A DNA stretch of 64,000 bases from Thermoguttaceae bacterium (GTDB lineage Bacteria > Planctomycetota > Planctomycetia > Pirellulales > Thermoguttaceae), in contig JAFRXD010000057.1 of NCBI GenBank assembly GCA_017441605.1, positions 25,118-89,117 of the forward strand. Direction: 5' to 3'. The translations under genes were made by a program, and so were the position numbers. Positions 42,830 to 49,868 of this stretch are shown here, piece by piece. The notes beneath the pieces are model-generated. The model ran no database searches, was not told the DNA's origin, and was given only the letters and a program-made list of their open reading frames with translations. Position 1 is the first letter of the stretch; each line of letters opens with the position of its first letter.

Positions 42830-44434
42830 ATGATCGCCAACCCGTCCCGCGCGCGCCGCGCGTTCGCGCTCGGCGCCGCCGTTTTCCTAACCTTATTCCT
42901 CGCCGCGACGTCCGCGCTCGCGGCGGACGCCGCCCCGTCTCTCGACGCCCCCGCCGAACCGGGCGCGAGAATCGTCTTGAACATCGGCGGCGCGAAATGG
43001 GCGTTTCGCTATTGTCCGGCGGGAACGTTCGTTATGGGCTCCCCCGAAACCGAGCAAGGGCGCGCCCCGGACGAAGCGCGGCGCGAAGTCGAGCTCGACG
43101 CCTTCTGGATCCTCGAAACCGAAGTAACGCAAGCGATGTGGGTCGGGGTCTTCGGAGAGAATCCGAGTCGGTCCAAAGGGGCGCGGCTTCCGGTCGAAAG
43201 CGTCTCGTGGGACGACTGCCAAAAGTTCGTCGCCCAACTCAACTCGCTGGGCGTTCTCCCGACGGGCTGGGAATTCGCGCTCCCGAGGGAGTCGCAATGG
43301 GAATACGCCTGTCGCGCCGGTTCATCCGGAGCGACCTACGGCGAATTGGACGCGATCGCATGGCATCAAAAGAACTCCAAGTTTCAGATCCACGCCGTCG
43401 CGTCCAAAAAGCCGAACGCGTGGGGCGTTTACGATACGCTGGGGAACGTTCGGGAGTGGTGCGAGTTCGACAAGGGAAGCTCGGAAGCGAAGGACGATCG
43501 CCGACCCGAGCGAGGGGGGTCGCTCTACGAGGGTTCCAACCTACTTCGAGCCGCGAACCGGAATTACTCCGTCCGAAACGCGCGATTTAGTCTTTTGGGG
43601 CTTCGCTTGGCGCTCGTTCGCAACGTCGCCCCGACGCCCGCTCCAATCGAGGAATCGACCACGGAAGAGGCTCCGCTCGAGTTCGCCCGCGACTCCCAAG
43701 CGTTCAACGGGGAGAAAACCCCGGGGGATCGCGCCGTTCTAACCCTAGGGGGCGTCGAGGTCGCGTTCCGCTATTGCCCCTCGGGCGCCTTTATTATGGG
43801 CAGTCCCGAGGACGAGGAGGGTCGCGACGACGACGAAGTTTTGCACAAAGTCAACTTGACGCGCGGGTACTGGACGATGGAAACCGAGGCGACGCAAGCC
43901 TTTTGGGAGGCGGCGACCGGCTCGAATCCGAGCAAGGTCCAAGGCGCGAACCGCCCGGTCGACGGGGTCTCCTGGAACGACTGCGACGCCCTGACCGCCA
44001 AATTGAACGCCGCCGGAGTCCCCCCCGAGGGTTGGGAGTTCGCGCTGCCGACCGAGTCGCAGTGGGAGTACGCCTGCCGCGCCGGAACGACCGGAGCTCG
44101 GTACGGCGAGCTGTCCGAAATCGCGCGAGGGCGAATTCGCGGCGGGGAGCGGTTCGACTCCGCGACCGACGTCGGGACGAAAGCGCCGAATCCGTGGGGA
44201 CTTTACGACGCGCTCGGCAACGTCTGGGAATGGTGCGCCGACCGTAGCGGGGACTACCCGACCGACGAGACGATCAACCCCGTCGGCTCGCGAACCGCGA
44301 CCCTGCGCGTCCTGCGAGGGGGCGCCTGGAACGGCGACGCGAGCGTCCTGCGCGCCGCCAATCGCGGAGCCATCGATCCCGAGGAACGTTCCGAGCGGCT
44401 TGGGGTTAGGTTCGTTTTGGTTCCCAAAGAATAA
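42830..44434 (+). CDS. Exported protein with two tandem SUMF1-fold domains
   Basis: A 534-residue protein: signal peptide (FLTLFLAATSALAADA), domain 1 at about 45-260 (FRYCPAGTFVMGSPE, VSWDDCQKFVAQL, RESQWEYACRAG, RPERGGSLYEGSNLLRAAN) and domain 2 at about 300-534 (FRYCPSGAFIMGSPE, VSWNDCDALTAKL, TESQWEYACRAGT, LGNVWEWCADRSG, RGGAWNGDASVLRAANRG). No Cys lies in either GGS/GGA loop, so both are unlikely to be formylglycine-generating; a lectin-like binding role for the fold is an inference. It stands between two genes that combine caspase and SUMF1 modules. Confidence 0.82.
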   Translation: MIANPSRARRAFALGAAVFLTLFLAATSALAADAAPSLDAPAEPGARIVLNIGGAKWAFRYCPAGTFVMGSPETEQGRAPDEARREVELDAFWILETEVTQAMWVGVFGENPSRSKGARLPVESVSWDDCQKFVAQLNSLGVLPTGWEFALPRESQWEYACRAGSSGATYGELDAIAWHQKNSKFQIHAVASKKPNAWGVYDTLGNVREWCEFDKGSSEAKDDRRPERGGSLYEGSNLLRAANRNYSVRNARFSLLGLRLALVRNVAPTPAPIEESTTEEAPLEFARDSQAFNGEKTPGDRAVLTLGGVEVAFRYCPSGAFIMGSPEDEEGRDDDEVLHKVNLTRGYWTMETEATQAFWEAATGSNPSKVQGANRPVDGVSWNDCDALTAKLNAAGVPPEGWEFALPTESQWEYACRAGTTGARYGELSEIARGRIRGGERFDSATDVGTKAPNPWGLYDALGNVWEWCADRSGDYPTDETINPVGSRTATLRVLRGGAWNGDASVLRAANRGAIDPEERSERLGVRFVLVPKE

Positions 44435-44479
44435 CCCGCCGATTCATTTTTCAACCGTTTTTCAAAGGAATAGACCAAA

Positions 44480-45715
44480 ATGTCGCTTTTCGTTAATCTA
44501 TTGAACCTTAAAGCGAGGTTGCTCGCGCTTCTCGCGACGTTTGTCCTCGTCGCGTGGGTTCTCCCCTCGCTCGCGCTCGCGCAACGCGCCAATCTGGCGA
44601 CGATTCCGTTCGTTTTCCTGGTCGAGACGGACGCCCACAAGAGCGAGGTCGTCTCGCCGCAACCCGGCGCGAGAAACGACATCGGGGCGGTTTGCGAACG
44701 CCTCAAAGCGCTCGGGGTTCCCGAGGGAAGAATCGAGGAGCGAGGCTCTCGCGCCGACAAGGCGAGTCGCCATCCCGATAATAGCAATATCGAGGAAGGG
44801 TTCAAGGCGTTCGCGGACTCGCTAACCGAAGAGGATTTCGCGCTCGTCTACCCGATCGGGCGCGGAACCGAGAACAAGGACACAAAAGTCTCCTATTATA
44901 TGCCGTTGGACGCCGATCCGGACGACTTTGGCAAAAGCGTCGCGAGCGAATTTGGCGGCTCGCATAGCGCGGGGGATCGGGCGACGCTGACGGTCAACGG
45001 GGCGGAGTTCGCGTTCCGCTACTGCCCGGCGGGTAGTTTCCAGATGGGGAGTTCGAGTGGCGAAGGCGGCAGAGATTCTGACGAGACGCAACACAAAGTA
45101 ACGCTAACGAAGGGCTTTTGGCTAATGGAGACGGAGCTGACGCAAAAGCAGTGGGAAGCGTTAATGAACGACAACCCGAGCAACTTCAAGGGGGACGAAC
45201 TCCCCGTTGAACAGATCAGTTGGAACGACTGTCAGAAGCTGATAGAGAAGCTGAACGCCAATTCGTCGAAGCTTTCGGGTTGGAAGTTCGAGTTGCCGAC
45301 GGAGGCGCAGTGGGAGTACGCTTGCCGAGCGGGTACGGAGACGCCTTTCTTTTGGGGTAGTTCGCTAAACGGCGATAAGGCGAACTGTAACGGGAATTAC
45401 CCATATGGAACGTCGATCAAGGGGAAGTACTTGGAAAAGACCGCGCCCGTAAAGAGTTATGACTCGAACAAGTGGGGTTTTTACGATATGTGCGGTAACG
45501 TTTGGGAGTGGTGCAAGGACTGGTACGGAGATTATCCTAGCGGAGAGGCGACGGATCCGGAGGGACCTAACGCGGGCTCGGACCGCGTTTTTCGCGGCGG
45601 TAGTTGGTACTTCTACGCCGTCTTCTGCCGTTCCGCCAAGCGGCAGGGATCCATCGCGGACGGGCGCTACCTCAACTTGGGCGCTCGGCTCGCCCTAGTT
45701 TCGACGTCCAACTAA
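44480..45715 (+). CDS. Exported truncated pseudocaspase fused to a SUMF1-fold domain
   Basis: A 411-residue protein. Signal peptide (LVAWVLPSLALAQ), then the N-terminal half of a C14 domain: ALVYPIGRGTENKDTKVSYY has Arg128 in place of His, and the domain stops near DDFGKSVASEF, before the Cys subdomain. A SUMF1 domain starts at about residue 165 (FRYCPAGSFQMGSSSG, ISWNDCQKLIEKL, LPTEAQWEYACRAGT, MCGNVWEWCKDWYGDY) and ends in GGSWYFYAVFCRSAKRQGSI and LGARLALVS. Base and codon use of the SUMF1 part (more AAG, GAG, TTCG) differs from the caspase half, which suggests a mosaic. AAAGGA precedes the ATG. Confidence 0.8.
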   Translation: MSLFVNLLNLKARLLALLATFVLVAWVLPSLALAQRANLATIPFVFLVETDAHKSEVVSPQPGARNDIGAVCERLKALGVPEGRIEERGSRADKASRHPDNSNIEEGFKAFADSLTEEDFALVYPIGRGTENKDTKVSYYMPLDADPDDFGKSVASEFGGSHSAGDRATLTVNGAEFAFRYCPAGSFQMGSSSGEGGRDSDETQHKVTLTKGFWLMETELTQKQWEALMNDNPSNFKGDELPVEQISWNDCQKLIEKLNANSSKLSGWKFELPTEAQWEYACRAGTETPFFWGSSLNGDKANCNGNYPYGTSIKGKYLEKTAPVKSYDSNKWGFYDMCGNVWEWCKDWYGDYPSGEATDPEGPNAGSDRVFRGGSWYFYAVFCRSAKRQGSIADGRYLNLGARLALVSTSN

Positions 45716-45771
45716 CCCGTTTCGTCGCCTCCCTTCCCTCCTAGTCTCCTCCTTGTTTGGGTTAGTGAGGA

Positions 45772-45856
45772 CGTTTTGTTTTTTGAAGATCCAGGAGCTT
45801 GCCGCGAGAAGCGCCTCAAGCGCGCGGCAAGCGGGAGAGATTCAAAAAACAAAACG
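45772..45856. repeat. Nested inverted repeat downstream of the last SUMF1 gene
   Basis: Outer arms CGTTTTGTTTTTTGAA (45772-45787) and TTCAAAAAACAAAACG (45841-45856) are perfect 16-bp complements; inner arms GCTTGCCGCG (45797-45806) and CGCGGCAAGC (45823-45832) are perfect 10-bp complements. Because T precedes and A follows on both strands, it is not laid out as an intrinsic terminator in either direction. Confidence 0.85.
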
Positions 45857-45882
45857 CGGTTAACGGAGGGAAGGACGCAGGG

Positions 45883-46794
45883 TTAGAGCGCTTTGGAGAG
45901 TTGGTTCACCGACGCGAGAGAAAGCCCCGTCGCTCGGGCGATATCCGCGACGGGAAGCGAGCCGAGCGAAAGGAGATTCTTCGCGACACTCTTTCTCATC
46001 TCGGTAACGCGCTTAGCGTTCGCTTTCCTCATCTTCTTTTTCGTTTCCTCGACCGCCTCCTCGACCGCTTCGTCGATTTGCGCTAGCGTTCTCAGATCGT
46101 GTTCGCGGGACTGTTTCATAATATTCTCCACTTCTCCTCGGGTTTCGTTGAGATAATCGGCCAATACGCCCTCTTTAACGCAAATTTCGACCGTATTGAA
46201 AATCGCCTCTTCGAGAGGGAGATCCTTATTGGCCAGTTGTTCCGCGTAAACGCGCTCGAAATACGCGAACTCGTCTATAATCGTCTTGGTCTCGGCGTCC
46301 GGATCCCCGGAAACGACTTTGGCGACCAAATCGGGGGCGTCCGGATCGTTGTCGAAAAAGAGTTTTCGGAGCGAAAGCTTTTTTGGAAGATTGGTAAGAT
46401 TATTCGAGTACAAAACGTACATTTCCGGTTTCGCGAGCTTGACTCGCTTCGAACCGAAAAGTTTTCTCCCGATTTTGCCGGCGAAAACGCGCGTCCAATA
46501 CAGTCCGAGATAGATAAAAAGCCGAACGACGACGTTGTCGCTCTTGGTCGCTTGCGCCTCGACCATGATAACGACCTTGTCTCTCACATTAATGGCGAAG
46601 TCGTTGTACGGTCCATTGGTGAAAACGCGCCGCAACGTAACGATTTTAACGTCGTCTTCGGTTACCGTCGCGTCTTCCGGGTGAAGCGCTCGGTACAAAC
46701 GGAAAGCGTACTTTCGACGCGAGGTCATGTCGGTGAAAACGCTATCTCGCACGTTGTGTTTCGGTTTAATGGAACTGTCGCTAGGTTTGCGCAT
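45883..46794 (-). CDS. Rpn family nuclease/putative transposase with C-terminal helix-turn-helix-like end
   Basis: A 303-residue protein of the PD-(D/E)XK Rpn family. FTNGPYNDFAINVRDKVVIM contains the conserved Asp, and MVEAQATKSDNVVVRLFIY the Glu-x-Gln motif. The middle KTIIDEFAYFERVYAEQLA and the Glu/Lys-rich helix are typical. The last residues LPVADIARATGLSLASVNQL read like a helix-turn-helix often found at the end of this family. It is a different subfamily from the Rpn gene at 10421. Its 5' end is imperfectly duplicated just upstream (46849-46906). It is convergent with the last SUMF1 gene. Confidence 0.82.
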   Translation of the reverse strand: MRKPSDSSIKPKHNVRDSVFTDMTSRRKYAFRLYRALHPEDATVTEDDVKIVTLRRVFTNGPYNDFAINVRDKVVIMVEAQATKSDNVVVRLFIYLGLYWTRVFAGKIGRKLFGSKRVKLAKPEMYVLYSNNLTNLPKKLSLRKLFFDNDPDAPDLVAKVVSGDPDAETKTIIDEFAYFERVYAEQLANKDLPLEEAIFNTVEICVKEGVLADYLNETRGEVENIMKQSREHDLRTLAQIDEAVEEAVEETKKKMRKANAKRVTEMRKSVAKNLLSLGSLPVADIARATGLSLASVNQLSKAL

Positions 46795-46906
46795 TCTTGC
46801 TTAATCTTTCTTTGCTATGCAAAACCGTTGGCGCGGACGTCGCGCTTTGGTTCAATGGAATCGTCGCTAGGTTTGCGCGTTCTTACGACTCTTTCCTTGC
46901 AATGGG
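46763..46906. repeat. Imperfect direct repeat of the Rpn gene's 5' end
   Basis: GGTTTAATGGAACTGTCGCT (46763-46782) and GGTTCAATGGAATCGTCGCT (46849-46868) begin copies of about 55 bases that both continue AGGTTTGCGC-TTCTT and include similar CTTTC-TTGC sequence. The left copy includes the first codons of the Rpn gene. Confidence 0.75.
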
Positions 46907-47116
46907 GAAGCGAATCCTCCCAAGCGCATAGTGTACCACAAATATTCGCTTATTACAAGCCTAGCGTCGCCGCGCGACTAAGGAAACTCGACCGGGCTTG
47001 CGCCCTTTCCTCGCCCGGGTATAATATCCGCAAAATAGCGACCCCCGTTGGGTCGCGCCGCGCCGGAGCCTCGGGGCTTCGAGCGCGTAGATAAGGCGAG
47101 TATTAAAGGGTTGGCA
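46795..47116. other. 322-base divergent region between the Rpn and hisC genes
   Basis: Includes the duplicated 5' end of the Rpn gene (to 46906) and then about 200 bases before hisC in which I see no gene. CCGGGTATAATATCC (around 47025) contains a TATAAT that may be the hisC -10 box. Confidence 0.45.
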
Positions 47117-48238
47117 ATGAGTTTTGTTAGACCGAACGTCGAGGCGATGGCGGGGTACGTCCCCGGGGAGCAGCCCAAAGAGGGCGAGGCCGTTAAACTG
47201 AACACGAACGAGAACCCGTATCGCGCGTCCGAAAAGGTTTACGACGCCATACGCGCGGTCGCGGATCGAGGGCTCTCGCGATACCCGAACTCGGTCGGGC
47301 AGGAATTCCGCGAAGCCGCCGCCGAGCTGTACGGGGTCGAGCCCAACTGGATTATGTGCGGAAACGGAAGCGACGATATCCTCACGATCCTGACCCGAAC
47401 GTTCGTCGGGGAAAACCAACTCCTTCGCCTCCCCTACCCGAGCTACATCCTCTACAAATCGCTCGCGGAAATCCAAGGGGCTCGCGCCGAGGAGGTCTAT
47501 TTCCAAGACGACTGGACCCTTTCCGATTATTTCTTCCAACCCCCCGCCGCGGCTCCGACCGCCCCGTTCCGCGTCAACGCGCTCGAAGGAGGCGTCGCGC
47601 CCGATTCCCTGCGGCTCGTCTACCTGCCAAATCCGAATTCCCCCTCCGGCACGCTCTTGCCGCTCGAAACGATCGAGAAAGTCGCGAACAATCTCCCCTG
47701 CCCGGTCCTTATCGACGAGGCGTACGCCGACTTCGCCGGGTTCGATTGCGTCGAGCTGGTCAAGCGCAACCCGCGCGTTATGATCTCGCGCACTCTGAGC
47801 AAGTCGTACGCGCTCGCCGGGCTGCGATTCGGGTTCCTCATCGCGAACCCCGAGATTATCGAAGAGACGATGAAGGTCAAGGACTCGTACAACTGCGACG
47901 CGATCTCGATCGCCGCCGCGACCGCCGCGATCCGCGACCAAGAATGGCTTCAAGCGACCGTCCAAAAGATCGTCGCGACCCGGGAGCGACTCCAAAAACG
48001 CATGCGCGAACTTGGGTTCGTCGTTCCCGACTCGCGCGCCAACTTCACGTGGAACCAGTGGCCCGACCCCGAGTTGAGCTGCGAGGACTTGTACCTCTAT
48101 CTCAAGAAAAACGGGTTCCTCGTTCGATACATGAAGTACCCCGCCTGGTCCGACGGACTGCGAATCAGCGTCGGAACCGACGAGCAAATCGACCAATGCC
48201 TCGATCTCGTCGAAAAGTATTTGACCAAAGATAATTAA
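47117..48238 (+). CDS. hisC: Histidinol-phosphate aminotransferase
   Basis: A 373-residue fold-type I PLP enzyme. [16 protein letters not shown] is the family N-terminus, [14 protein letters not shown] the PLP phosphate region, [14 protein letters not shown] the substrate loop, and [16 protein letters not shown] holds the Schiff-base Lys. It transfers the amino group of glutamate to imidazole acetol phosphate in histidine synthesis. The ATG at 47117 follows AAAGGG; an earlier in-frame start at 47048 lacks a ribosome-binding site. hisB follows 17 bases later, so they are co-transcribed. Confidence 0.95.
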   Translation: MSFVRPNVEAMAGYVPGEQPKEGEAVKLNTNENPYRASEKVYDAIRAVADRGLSRYPNSVGQEFREAAAELYGVEPNWIMCGNGSDDILTILTRTFVGENQLLRLPYPSYILYKSLAEIQGARAEEVYFQDDWTLSDYFFQPPAAAPTAPFRVNALEGGVAPDSLRLVYLPNPNSPSGTLLPLETIEKVANNLPCPVLIDEAYADFAGFDCVELVKRNPRVMISRTLSKSYALAGLRFGFLIANPEIIEETMKVKDSYNCDAISIAAATAAIRDQEWLQATVQKIVATRERLQKRMRELGFVVPDSRANFTWNQWPDPELSCEDLYLYLKKNGFLVRYMKYPAWSDGLRISVGTDEQIDQCLDLVEKYLTKDN

Positions 48239-48255
48239 ACCAAGGGAGCGCCCCA

Positions 48256-48840
48256 ATGAGAACCGCCAAAATCGAGCGCGACACCAAAGAGACCCAAATC
48301 CGTCTGGAGATCGACTTGGACGGAACCGGCGCCTCCGATCTCTCGACCGGGCTCGGGTTCTTCGACCACATGCTGACCCTTTTCGCGCGGCATTCGAAGG
48401 TCGACCTCAAACTCAACGTCAACGGGGACTTGGAAGTGGACGGGCACCACACCGTCGAGGACGTCGGGATCGCGCTCGGACGCGCCTTCGCCCAAGCCCT
48501 CGGGGACAAGAAAGGGATTCGGCGCTACGGGTTCTTCGTTCTGCCAATGGACGAGACCCTGGCGGAAAGCGCGATCGATTTCTCCGGTCGCCCCTTCCTC
48601 GTCTTCAACGCGAAATTCCCGGTCGAGCGCGTCGGCTCGTTCGATCTCGAGCTGGTCAACGAGTTCTGGCAAGGATTCGCCAACGCCGCCGGGTGCAACT
48701 TGCACGTCAACGTCCCTTACGGCGGCAACGGGCATCATATTTCCGAGGCGATTTTCAAGTCGGTCGCGCGCTCGATCCGCGCCGCCGTCGAGCTCGACCC
48801 GAGAGAGACTGGAATTCCCAGTACCAAAGGCGTCTTGTAA
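48256..48840 (+). CDS. hisB: Imidazoleglycerol-phosphate dehydratase
   Basis: A 194-residue monofunctional His[18 protein letters not shown] and [18 protein letters not shown] in the first half and [20 protein letters not shown] in the second are the two Mn-binding His-rich repeats. It dehydrates imidazole glycerol phosphate, the step before HisC. There is no phosphatase domain, unlike the enterobacterial fused enzyme. CCAAGGGAG gives the ribosome-binding site. A strong terminator follows. Confidence 0.96.
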   Translation: MRTAKIERDTKETQIRLEIDLDGTGASDLSTGLGFFDHMLTLFARHSKVDLKLNVNGDLEVDGHHTVEDVGIALGRAFAQALGDKKGIRRYGFFVLPMDETLAESAIDFSGRPFLVFNAKFPVERVGSFDLELVNEFWQGFANAAGCNLHVNVPYGGNGHHISEAIFKSVARSIRAAVELDPRETGIPSTKGVL

Positions 48841-48871
48841 TATCCGACGGGAAAAGCTCTTAGAAAAGCAA

Positions 48872-48908
48872 AACGCCGCGCGACCCGAAAGCCGCGCGGC
48901 GTTTTTTC
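48872..48908. terminator. Bidirectional terminator between hisB and the response regulator
   Basis: AACGCCGCGCG (48872-48882) pairs with CGCGCGGCGTT (48893-48903), A residues before and T residues after, so it can serve both convergent genes. Confidence 0.88.
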
Positions 48909-48926
48909 ATTGTCCAAAGGAGACGA

Positions 48927-49382
48927 TTAGCGCTTCGGGGACAGCCCGTCCTCCATCGCGTCGATGTACCGGCGAAGCCGTTCGAGCTCGTTGGTGACCG
49001 CGCGGAGCTTTAGCATGTTCTCAACGCGCTTGAGCAATTCGAGCTTGTGAATCGGCTTGCTCAAATAGTCGTCGCACCCGACTTTAACCGCGCGCTCGAT
49101 ATCGCCGAGCTCGCTCAGCGCCGTCGCCATAAGAATCATAATGTCGGCGGTCTCCGGATTCGACTTGAGCTTTTCGCAAACCTCGAATCCGCTCAACTTC
49201 GGCATCATCACGTCGAGCAGAATCAGATCCGGGCGGAACGTCTTGGTCTTTTCGAGGGTATCGACCCCGTCGACCGCGAACTCCAGTTCGTAGTCCTCCC
49301 CGATCAGGAACGCTTCGAGCAATTCCCGATTGATCGGCTCGTCGTCGGCGATTAACACGCGATCTTTTCGTTTCGCTTCCAT
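48927..49382 (-). CDS. Single-domain response regulator (CheY-like receiver)
   Basis: A 151-residue receiver domain: RVLIADDEPINRELLEAFL with the acidic pair, DLILLDVMMPKLSGFEV with the phosphoacceptor Asp, MATALSEL with the Thr/Ala switch, and DDYLSKPIHKLELLKRV with the Lys. A short helical, charged tail (RAVTNELERLRRYIDAME) may mediate dimerisation. No output domain, and no histidine kinase in the neighbourhood, so it must take phosphate from a distant kinase. A TPR gene lies just upstream on the same strand (26 bases) and is probably co-transcribed. Confidence 0.9.
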   Translation of the reverse strand: MEAKRKDRVLIADDEPINRELLEAFLIGEDYELEFAVDGVDTLEKTKTFRPDLILLDVMMPKLSGFEVCEKLKSNPETADIMILMATALSELGDIERAVKVGCDDYLSKPIHKLELLKRVENMLKLRAVTNELERLRRYIDAMEDGLSPKR

Positions 49383-49407
49383 TTTAGCGCTCCTTATGGG
49401 ACGGGAT

Positions 49408-49842
49408 TCAATCGTTTTCGGACGCGGCGTCGGCGCTCTCGGCGTCGGAGGCCTCGCTCTCGGCGACGCGCTCTTTCAAGTCTTTTTTGCGCAACTCGTC
49501 CATTTTCCGGAGTTGCGCCTCGAAACGCGCCTCTTGCGCCTTCATGAGCGCGGCTTCGGCGAGCTCGTGGTTTCCGCACTTAATCGCGAGCGAGCTAAAC
49601 GCGGTGAAGTAGAACGGATCGTCCTGTTCCAACTCGCACGCTCGCTGCATCTCGCCGAGCGTCCCCTCGTCGTCGCCCTTCTCTTGATAGAAGACCGCCA
49701 GCGCCATATGCGCCAGACCGTAGTCGGGATAGACCTCGAGCAATCGCTTTAATTCGCCGACGGCGGCGCCCAAGTCGCCCCCTTGTTGGAGCGCGACGCA
49801 CTCGTCGTACCATTCCTCTTTCGTTTTCGTTTGTTCCGACAT
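49408..49842 (-). CDS. TPR-repeat protein
   Basis: A 144-residue soluble protein with about three tetratricopeptide repeats: YDECVALQQGGDLGAAVGEL, AHMALAVFYQEKGDDEGTLG and FSSLAIKCGNHELAEAALMK. After residue 110 it turns to charged helix and an acidic Glu/Ala/Ser tail. Likely an adaptor. It stands between the helicase gene (26 bases upstream) and the response-regulator gene downstream, all in one direction. Confidence 0.82.
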   Translation of the reverse strand: MSEQTKTKEEWYDECVALQQGGDLGAAVGELKRLLEVYPDYGLAHMALAVFYQEKGDDEGTLGEMQRACELEQDDPFYFTAFSSLAIKCGNHELAEAALMKAQEARFEAQLRKMDELRKKDLKERVAESEASDAESADAASEND

Positions 49843-49868
49843 AACGCTACTTTACGCCTCTCTCGTCG

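Noticed and set aside
45772..45856. Intrinsic terminator for the convergent SUMF1 and Rpn genes
   Set aside because: The arms have T first and A last on both strands, which is the opposite of the A-stem-T layout needed for termination.
45716..47116. Reverse transcriptase or template repeat of a diversity-generating retroelement
   Set aside because: The only coding gene here is an Rpn nuclease. No reverse-transcriptase motif (such as xxDD) and no near copy of the SUMF1 3' end were found here or elsewhere in the window.
46961..48256. 431-codon frame opposite hisC
   Set aside because: It is the reverse-strand shadow of hisC, rich in Arg/Asp/Val, without a family motif. G+C-rich codon bias makes such long antisense frames common in this window (also 7143-8438, 60821-61987 and 51109-52431).
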